DNA of 64,000 bases from positions 4,464,001-4,528,000 of the forward strand of contig NZ_OY771430.1 of the NCBI RefSeq assembly GCF_963674565.1, given 5' to 3'. Both the position numbers and the translations under genes were made by a program. Shown piece after piece: positions 58,428 to 64,000 of the stretch (positions within the stretch are counted from its first letter, which is position 1; each line of letters starts with the position of its first letter). This DNA is from an uncultured Carboxylicivirga sp. (GTDB lineage Bacteria; Bacteroidota; Bacteroidia; Bacteroidales; Marinilabiliaceae). The notes under the pieces were generated by a model that worked only from the letters and a program-made list of their open reading frames with translations, was not told the DNA's origin and did not search any database.

Positions 58428-59254
58428 TTTTTATTATGATTGAATAAATAAGAGATTCCTGCAGCAGAAGAAATGCCCAATTGTTGATGGTATCTGAATC
58501 CAACATCAATATTCATCCTGGACCATTTAAATCCTGATCCGAAGGTGAATTCAACAGGTTTACCTTTAACACCTGATCGCACTAATAGGAATTCGTTTAT
58601 GCCTAGCTCTATGGCTCCTTTAAAAACAGGATCTCTTTCCAGTTATTTTTCGGCTTCTGCAATTACCCTTATCCAGTCGTTATTCGACCACATTATTCCT
58701 ACATTAAAATAAGAGGGTATATCAATCGTTAGGTTTGCATAATTCATTTTTGCTTGTTCAGGATTGGCAATTAACAAACCCATATAGAATTCTGAAGTTA
58801 TCTTTTGAGTTAATCCAAAAGCAGAATAATATCCATCACTCCTATTGCTTGACTCAATCTTATGGTTAGCATAGTTATATTGAAAGAAGGCAGAAGTAGA
58901 ACTACCAAAACTTCTACTGTAAGATATGCCGTATCTGGTTACCAGACTTTTGCTGTATCCACTTTGTAAAACTCCGGCTGATATAACGCCAAATTTTATT
59001 GGAAATGTAGCAGCAATAGCTCTGGTACTTAATTCTTTAATGCTGAATTTATTTTGAAAGGAAACCGCAATGACTGGATTTGTGTATGAGGCTAACGATG
59101 ATGCATTGTTAAACGTAGCCCAAACTGATTGATCTATAGTTTTAACATCAGCCAAGGCATTATTAACGGGTCCGGTATAAGATAATTCCTGAGAAAAAGA
59201 ATTTAAGGCAGTTATTGAACCGGCAAGGATTAGAACACTCAAATACCTATTCAT
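58424..59254 (-). pseudogene. PorV-like outer-membrane protein gene interrupted by an in-frame TAA
   Basis: The frame starting at 59254 encodes 203 residues (signal peptide, then PorV/UPF0164-like barrel strands such as AVSFQNKFSIKEL and VTRYGISYSRSFG) and stops at a TAA (58643-58645) right after AEAEK. The same frame continues without a break for 72 more codons (LERDPVFKGAIELGINEF, then GFRYHQQLGISSAAG) to a TGA at 58424-58426. That tail reads as the usual last strands of the family. The TGA overlaps the start of the next gene (ATGA), a normal operon junction. The gene was therefore about 275 codons long and has been split by one nonsense codon, or the base is a sequencing error. Confidence 0.8.
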
Positions 59255-59314
59255 AATACAGTCTGGTTATCAGTATTATAAATTTATTAATTAAAATACT
59301 CAAAGTCAAATAAA

Positions 59315-59343
59315 CAAAAAAAGCCAACTCATTTGAGCTGGCT
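59315..59343 (-). terminator. Intrinsic terminator after purE
   Basis: On the minus strand AGCCAGCTC (59343-59335) pairs with GAGTTGGCT (59330-59322), with one G-T pair, followed by a seven-T run (complement of 59316-59322). Confidence 0.88.
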
Positions 59344-59369
59344 CTCTAAAATATTTCTAAAACAAAAAC

Positions 59370-59876
59370 TTAGTTTGTTTTAAACTTATACTTTACATCT
59401 GCTAATTCCTGATTAGCTTGAACGATTTTATCTTTCAGACTTTCTTTAAATGCAGCTACTTTCTCAGCAAGTGCAGCATCGCCGGTTGCAATAATCTGTG
59501 CTGCCAGAATTCCTGCATTTTGAGCACCGTTAATTCCAACAGTTGCTACAGGTATTCCCGGAGGCATCTGTACAATTGCTAATAAAGCATCAAGTCCATC
59601 CAGACTGGCATTAATTGGTACACCAATAACAGGTATTTTCACCATCGAAGCAATTACTCCAGGTAAATGAGCTGCCATACCTGCAGCTGCTATAATAACT
59701 TTCACCCCTCTGTCTTCTGCGTTCTTGGCAAACTCCTCAACTTGTGCAGGCGTTCTATGAGCCGACAAAGCGTTAATTTCAAAAGGAATTTCAAGGTCAT
59801 TCAAAAAGTCGGCAGCTTTTTTCATCACTGGCAAATCAGATGTGCTACCCATAATAATGCTCACTTTTGGTTGCAT
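59370..59876 (-). CDS. purE: N5-carboxyaminoimidazole ribonucleotide mutase
   Basis: A 168-residue PurE: SIIMGSTSDLPVMKKA (substrate loop), LSAHRTP with the conserved His, and AAAGMAAHLPGV with PVIGVPI and VATVGINGAQNAG. It converts N5-CAIR to CAIR in purine synthesis. purK is not adjacent. It is divergent from hpt, with a 204-base shared upstream region; on the minus strand TATTTTTG (complement of 59929-59936) is a possible -7 element. Confidence 0.97.
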   Translation of the reverse strand: MQPKVSIIMGSTSDLPVMKKAADFLNDLEIPFEINALSAHRTPAQVEEFAKNAEDRGVKVIIAAAGMAAHLPGVIASMVKIPVIGVPINASLDGLDALLAIVQMPPGIPVATVGINGAQNAGILAAQIIATGDAALAEKVAAFKESLKDKIVQANQELADVKYKFKTN

Positions 59877-59978
59877 ATCAAATGGTTTATTTAAATTATT
59901 AATAGTTGTAAGAAACTAAAATATTTCACAAAAATATATAACAACAAACTAAATGCATGTGTTTAAGCAGATTTTTTA

Positions 59979-59986
59979 TAATTTTG
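59979..59986 (+). promoter_or_regulatory. -7 element of the hpt operon
   Basis: TAATTTTG matches TAnnTTTG, giving a leader of about 90 bases before hpt that contains the hairpin at 60007-60043. No clear -33 element is present. Confidence 0.5.
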
Positions 59987-60006
59987 CAGCTTAAAACCTG
60001 AATTAA

Positions 60007-60043
60007 CCTCTTTTAAGGCAGGGTAATGCCTCTGTAAAAGGGG
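60007..60043 (+). promoter_or_regulatory. Strong hairpin in the hpt leader
   Basis: CCTCTTTTA (60007-60015) pairs with TAAAAGGGG (60035-60043), allowing one G-T pair, and AGGCA (60016-60020) pairs with TGCCT (60027-60031) around a GGGTAA loop; CTG (60032-60034) is a bulge. It starts about 14 bases after the likely transcription start and is followed by TTTATGTTTTTT, so it could act as an attenuator. No known riboswitch match. Confidence 0.5.
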
Positions 60044-60080
60044 TTTATGTTTTTTATGGCAATTATAAAAAGAACCTAAA

Positions 60081-60617
60081 ATGGAACGAGTTAAAGTATT
60101 AGATAAGGAATTTGTATTAAGCATTTCCGAAGAAAATATTTTAAAAGCAGTAGAAGAAGTAGCAACACGTATAAATACAGAACTGGAAGGAAAAAATCCT
60201 TTGATGTTATGTGTATTGAATGGTTCGTTTATGTTTGCCTCGGATTTAATGAAACGCATCACCATTCCTTGTGAGATCAGCTTTGTTAAGCTTTCGTCTT
60301 ATCAGGGAACCGGATCAACAGGTAAAGTAAAAGAACTGATTGGTTTAAACGAAGATATAACAGATCGCACGATTGTGTTGCTTGAGGATATTGTTGATAC
60401 TGGATTAACTATCGCTAATACAGTGGATCAGATTAAATCGATGGGGCCGGCAGAAGTGCGTGTCGCTACCATGCTGTTTAAACCAGATGCATGTAAGAAA
60501 GATATAACCTTACACTATGTTGGAATGAATATTCCAAATAATTTTATTGTTGGTTATGGTTTGGATTACGACGGATATGGCCGTAACTTAAGGAATATCT
60601 ACACATTAGCGGAGTAA
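60081..60617 (+). CDS. hpt: Hypoxanthine phosphoribosyltransferase
   Basis: A 178-residue type I phosphoribosyltransferase: PLMLCVLNGSFMFASDL (substrate loop), FVKLSSYQGTGSTG (flexible loop) and the PRPP site IVLLEDIVDTGLTIAN. It salvages hypoxanthine, and probably guanine, to nucleotides. It is first in an hpt-adk-obg-mutS-like run on the plus strand and divergent from purE, so purine salvage and synthesis face each other across one regulatory region. Confidence 0.95.
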   Translation: MERVKVLDKEFVLSISEENILKAVEEVATRINTELEGKNPLMLCVLNGSFMFASDLMKRITIPCEISFVKLSSYQGTGSTGKVKELIGLNEDITDRTIVLLEDIVDTGLTIANTVDQIKSMGPAEVRVATMLFKPDACKKDITLHYVGMNIPNNFIVGYGLDYDGYGRNLRNIYTLAE

Positions 60618-60636
60618 TAATATTTAAATATCGAAA

Positions 60637-61221
60637 ATGCTTAATCTTGTAATCTTTGGACCTCCCGGATCGGGAAAAGGAACTCAAGGGGTAAAAATTG
60701 CTGAAAAGTACAGCTTGGAACATGTTTCAACAGGTGATTTATTAAGAAATGCTATTCACAATAACACAGCAGAAGGTGTGATTGCTAAAAGCTTTATTGA
60801 TAAAGGTGAATTAGTTCCTGATGATGTAATTATCGACATCATGGATGTTTTCATGGAGAAACTTCCTGTTGATAAAGGTATACTGTTTGACGGTTTTCCA
60901 AGAACAGTTGCTCAGGCTGAAGCTTTAAACGGATTATTAACTGATCATGGTAGGTCTCTTTCTGCTCTTCTTAATCTGGAAGTAGAAAACGATGAATTGA
61001 TCGAGCGTTTAGTTCTTAGAGGTCAAACTTCTGGTCGTTCTGATGACAATAAAGAAACCATTAAGAAACGTTTGGAAGTATATGAGGCTCAAACCTTGCC
61101 TGTTATGGATTTTTACAAGAAAAAAGGCGTTTACAAATCGGTAAAAGGAGTGGGAGATATCGAAGAAATCTTCGCCAATATCTGCCAGGTTCTTGATAAA
61201 GTAGTAGAAGCCGAAGTTTAA
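60637..61221 (+). CDS. adk: Adenylate kinase (short form)
   Basis: A 194-residue Adk: Walker A GPPGSGKGTQG, then HVSTGDLLRNAI and FDGFPRTVAQAEAL. The LID domain is reduced to a short loop (RGQTSGRSDDNKET), as in the short bacterial form. It interconverts ATP, ADP and AMP. It lies 19 bases after hpt, and its terminator overlaps the obg promoter. Confidence 0.96.
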   Translation: MLNLVIFGPPGSGKGTQGVKIAEKYSLEHVSTGDLLRNAIHNNTAEGVIAKSFIDKGELVPDDVIIDIMDVFMEKLPVDKGILFDGFPRTVAQAEALNGLLTDHGRSLSALLNLEVENDELIERLVLRGQTSGRSDDNKETIKKRLEVYEAQTLPVMDFYKKKGVYKSVKGVGDIEEIFANICQVLDKVVEAEV

Positions 61222-61240
61222 CAATACTTTATAACACTGA

Positions 61241-61282
61241 GCCACGGTAGTCTTTTGTATTGCCGTGGCTTATTGTATTTTT
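61241..61282 (+). terminator. Terminator after adk, overlapping the obg promoter
   Basis: GCCACGG (61241-61247) pairs with CCGTGGC (61263-61269), followed by TTATTGTATTTTT. The tail is the same sequence that forms the -7 element of obg. Confidence 0.7.
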
Positions 61283-61283
61283 G
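61254..61283 (+). promoter_or_regulatory. Promoter of obg
   Basis: TTTG (61254-61257), an 18-base spacer and TATTTTTG (61276-61283) match the Bacteroidota promoter, with a spacer slightly short of the usual 19-21. The ATG at 61303 is only about 12 bases beyond the expected start, so obg has almost no leader. Confidence 0.55.
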
Positions 61284-61302
61284 CAAGCATAAAAACAATG
61301 TT

Positions 61303-62301
61303 ATGGCCGGAACAAATTTTGTTGATTACGTAAAAATATTTTGTCGCTCAGGAAAAGGTGGAGCTGGATCAGCACATTTGCGCCGTGAGAAGTTTGTTGC
61401 CATGGGTGGACCCGATGGTGGAGATGGCGGCCGTGGTGGTCATATCATTGTAACTGGTAACCGAAATACCTGGACCCTGCTGCACCTGAAATACAAACGT
61501 CATATCTTTGCCGGTCATGGTGGATCCGGTGGAAAACAGGGATCAACAGGTTCTGATGGTGAAGATAAGTACATTGAAGTGCCATTGGGAACAGTCGCTA
61601 AAGATGCCGAAACAGGCGAGATTCTTTTCGAAATAACAGAACACGATCAGCAGGAGATTCTGGTTAAAGGTGGACGTGGAGGTTTAGGTAACGTTCATTT
61701 TAAATCCTCTACCAATCAAACACCCCGTTATGCTCAGCCCGGTGAGGATGCAGTTGAAATGGCTGCAATACTTGAGCTAAAAGTGTTGGCAGACGTTGGT
61801 TTGGTAGGTTTTCCTAATGCAGGTAAATCAACTTTGTTATCTGTAGTTTCAGCGGCCAAACCAGAGATTGCAGATTATCCTTTTACAACATTGGTTCCTA
61901 ACCTGGGAATTGTGTCTTATCGTGAGCATCAATCGTTCTGTATGGCTGATATACCAGGAATTATTGAAGGAGCCAGCGAAGGAAAAGGTATTGGCTTGCG
62001 TTTTCTTCGCCATATCGAACGTAACTCTATATTGTTGTTTTTAGTTCCTGCAGATGCTGAAAATATCCGGAAAGAATACGATATTTTGTTGAATGAGTTA
62101 AGTCAGTATAATCCGGAATTACTTGATAAATCAAGGCTATTAGCTATCTCAAAGGCTGATATGTTGGATGCAGAGCTGATAGAAGAAATTAAACAAGATC
62201 TTCCCGACATCCCTTCTATTTTTATATCTTCGGTGGCCAACCAAGGAATTACCGAATTAAAAGATATGATATGGAAGGAACTGATGGACGCCAACAAATA
62301 G
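61303..62301 (+). CDS. obgE: GTPase Obg
   Basis: A 332-residue Obg GTPase. The Gly-rich N-terminal domain (KGGAGSAHLRREKFVAMGG, then GDGGRGGHIIV) is unique to the family, and the G domain follows from about residue 160: GFPNAGKSTLLS (G1), DIPGIIEGASEG (G3) and SKADM (G4). It acts in ribosome assembly and growth control. I start at MAGTNFVDYV (61303); the longer frame back to 61255 crosses the promoter and terminator. Its end overlaps the MutS-like gene by 31 bases. Confidence 0.96.
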   Translation: MAGTNFVDYVKIFCRSGKGGAGSAHLRREKFVAMGGPDGGDGGRGGHIIVTGNRNTWTLLHLKYKRHIFAGHGGSGGKQGSTGSDGEDKYIEVPLGTVAKDAETGEILFEITEHDQQEILVKGGRGGLGNVHFKSSTNQTPRYAQPGEDAVEMAAILELKVLADVGLVGFPNAGKSTLLSVVSAAKPEIADYPFTTLVPNLGIVSYREHQSFCMADIPGIIEGASEGKGIGLRFLRHIERNSILLFLVPADAENIRKEYDILLNELSQYNPELLDKSRLLAISKADMLDAELIEEIKQDLPDIPSIFISSVANQGITELKDMIWKELMDANK

Positions 62302-64000
62302 TCGATCGATATAAAAATCTTCAACAACTCAGGAAAAATAAATTAGATGAACTGAAGAAGCAAAGTAACGCTGTTGCCTTGCTTCGATTGTCATTGTTTG
62401 TAGCTTCTTTTGCTATTCCTTTTACTTTTTTTCAGAGTTGGAGCATTCCTTTCTTTGTCGTATTCTCTCTGCTGTTTATTCTTTTTCTGGGATCGGTATA
62501 TCTGGCTTTTCGCTTGAACCAACAAAAAAAAGAGAATCAGATTTTCTTAGATCTCTATCATAAAGAAATCAGAATATTAAACGAGCAATGGACAGATGAA
62601 TCCGATGGTGCGGAGTGGATTAATCCTAATCACGACTATGCTCATGATCTGGACCTATTCGGTAAAGGTTCTTTATTTCAATACCTCAATCGGTCTGCCA
62701 CTAGAGAGGGTCACAAGAAACTTGCTGATAAGTTAAATTCGATTTCATTGGATAAAAATGAGATTCAGGAAAAACAGATGGCAATTAGAGAATTATCTGA
62801 AAATCCGGAATTCAGAGAAGCATTTTTTGTAAAAGCAAGTCTTATAGAAGAGGGACGAAAAAATAAGAAGGAATTTGATTTAAGCAGTCAGCCTGACTTA
62901 ATTTTTGTAACTGGGTTTATAAAATATATTGCATTCGTCTTTCCGGTATTAAGTGTTGTTGTTTTTAGTCTAACCATGGCTGAAGTTATTGCATCATCAG
63001 TTCTTCTTGTTTGGTTTTTAACCGGTCTGGCTATAACCAGTCAATTTTTAAAGAAAGTAAATAGAGTTCATAATGAAGTAACAACACTGGGACGATATCT
63101 GAATAGTTATTCAGAGTTGATCAGACTTTTTGAGAATTATCAGACAAAATCTGGTTACCTCGGTAATCTTCAGAAGCAATTGATGACGGAAGGAAGAAAG
63201 GCAAGTGAATCCACAAAACAATTAGGAAAAACCATTCAATATCTCGATCAACGTTTAAATATGATTATGGGAATTGTGATTAATGGTTTTTTTCTTTGGG
63301 ATTTACTTGCGTGTATAGCACTTCGTAAATGGTACGGTAAGCATGGTTCAAATCTTCCGGTCTGGATTGATACCTTGGCTGAAGTAGAAGCCTTAAACAG
63401 TTTTGCAACCTTTGTTTATAATAATCCGGAAACCGTTTGTCCAGAGGTTTCATCAGAAACTATATTGGATGCTTCAATGATGGGGCATCCTTTGATTCCT
63501 TTAAAAGAAAGAGTTAGTAATGATTTTTCTATAAAAGGTGAAAATAGGATTTGTGTGGTTACCGGAGCAAATATGGCGGGTAAGAGTACTTTTTTAAGAA
63601 CAGTGGGAGTCAATCTTATTTTAGCTGGTAACGGATGTACGGTAGCTGCTAAAAAGTTTATTTACAAGCCTCTTACATTTATCACTAATATGAGAGCGGT
63701 GGACAATCTGCTAAAGCATGAGTCATATTTTTTTGCAGAGTTGAGTCGTCTGCAGATGATTATGGAACGATTGAAAGAAAAAGGGGAATTATTATTTATT
63801 CTTGATGAGATTTTGAAAGGAACCAATTCGCATGATAAAACAACAGGTTCCATTGCTTTAATCAAACAGATGCTGAAGTTGAATGGAACGGGAATAGTAG
63901 CCACGCACGATCTGGAATTGGGAGACTTGCAAAACGAACATCCGGAAAAAATTTTCAACAACTGTTTTGAAGTATCTTTTGAAGATGATGGTCTTCAGTT
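62271..64000 (+). CDS. Membrane-anchored MutS-like ATPase (3' truncated by window edge)
   Basis: An open frame with no stop runs from ATG 62271 to the last base (576 codons). After a basic coiled start it has two adjacent spans (residues about 40-80) and another hydrophobic pair (residues about 222-262), then a MutS-like core: a clamp-type helical region, Walker A TGANMAGKSTFLR near residue 430, Walker B LLFILDEILKGTNSHDK near 508, and ATHDLELGD. It resembles the MutS-related membrane ATPases of Bacteroidota. It lacks the mismatch-recognition N-terminus of MutS, so a role in repair is doubtful. Confidence 0.85.
   Translation, partial: MEGTDGRQQIVDRYKNLQQLRKNKLDELKKQSNAVALLRLSLFVASFAIPFTFFQSWSIPFFVVFSLLFILFLGSVYLAFRLNQQKKENQIFLDLYHKEIRILNEQWTDESDGAEWINPNHDYAHDLDLFGKGSLFQYLNRSATREGHKKLADKLNSISLDKNEIQEKQMAIRELSENPEFREAFFVKASLIEEGRKNKKEFDLSSQPDLIFVTGFIKYIAFVFPVLSVVVFSLTMAEVIASSVLLVWFLTGLAITSQFLKKVNRVHNEVTTLGRYLNSYSELIRLFENYQTKSGYLGNLQKQLMTEGRKASESTKQLGKTIQYLDQRLNMIMGIVINGFFLWDLLACIALRKWYGKHGSNLPVWIDTLAEVEALNSFATFVYNNPETVCPEVSSETILDASMMGHPLIPLKERVSNDFSIKGENRICVVTGANMAGKSTFLRTVGVNLILAGNGCTVAAKKFIYKPLTFITNMRAVDNLLKHESYFFAELSRLQMIMERLKEKGELLFILDEILKGTNSHDKTTGSIALIKQMLKLNGTGIVATHDLELGDLQNEHPEKIFNNCFEVSFEDDGLQ

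Noticed and set aside
1..64000. tRNA, rRNA, CRISPR, insertion sequences or prophage
   Set aside because: I scanned the intergenic gaps for tRNA T-arm patterns, regularly spaced repeats, transposase genes and phage genes and saw none.

Overview
The window is a contiguous, AT-rich piece of a chromosome from a member of the Bacteroidota, probably of the Marinilabiliales/Bacteroidales type. The lineage call rests on several things: a type IX secretion substrate with a C-terminal sorting domain (27491-29218), a PorV-like barrel gene (58424-59254), YwqK/MORN and carboxypeptidase-regulatory-like exported proteins, DUF4129/DUF4350/MoxR/DUF58 genes, and a recurrent TAnnTTTG -7 promoter element, in the best cases preceded by TTTG or TTTA 20 nt upstream. 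I see no rRNA, tRNA, CRISPR array, insertion sequence, prophage or plasmid gene. Genes are tightly packed on both strands and several intergenic spaces hold clear intrinsic terminators.

Layout. 1-5501: an operon SpoIIM-like / membrane protein / DUF4129 / DUF4350 / MoxR ATPase / DUF58, cut at its 5' end by the window edge. 5836-6507: a truncated aminotransferase-like pseudoenzyme. 6681-10363: an LpxH-like phosphoesterase, a TIGR00661-type glycosyltransferase and a two-domain acyltransferase resembling bifunctional aminolipid synthases, perhaps one envelope-lipid pathway. 10416-12663 (minus): folA and thyA, then a winged-helix regulator with its membrane partner under a promoter covered by two matching palindromes. 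12760-17913 (minus): an endonuclease/exonuclease/phosphatase (EEP) family membrane protein, two rhomboid proteases, mutL and a small membrane protein. 18016-21494: ion channel, zinc-less sirtuin, barrel protein, comF and a small exported protein. 21758-27388: a MORN-repeat protein, a Tat-exported DUF362 protein with a membrane polyferredoxin, a methyltransferase, a nitrilase-family hydrolase and gmhA. 27491-36736: T9SS substrate, YifB ATPase, pyrophosphatase, and a minus-strand hemG-like / 4-TM / response regulator / histidine kinase run. 36997-42489: a three-part secreted phosphatase-fold protein, DUF2797, U32 peptidase and an LtaS-like sulfatase-fold enzyme. 42529-50163: seven glycosyltransferases, five in a plus-strand group framed by two related GT4 genes on the minus strand. 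50268-56305: a GH43 lipoprotein and the metH-metF methionine/folate pair. 56406-64000: a helix-hairpin-helix barrel protein, a PorV-like gene broken by an in-frame TAA, purE, then hpt-adk-obg and a membrane-anchored MutS-like ATPase cut by the window end.

How the genes fit together. Much of the region concerns the envelope: LpxH-like, GmhA, glycosyltransferases, LtaS-like, acyltransferase, rhomboids and T9SS parts. One-carbon and nucleotide metabolism form a second theme: thyA-folA, metH-metF, purE, hpt and adk. The observations I would follow first are the double-operator promoter at 12676-12718, the catalytically dead PhnW-like gene at 5836, the fused aminolipid-synthase-like gene with its neighbours at 6681-10363, the DUF362/polyferredoxin pair at 22346-24854, the stop-interrupted barrel gene at 58643, and the strong hairpin in the hpt leader at 60007-60043.
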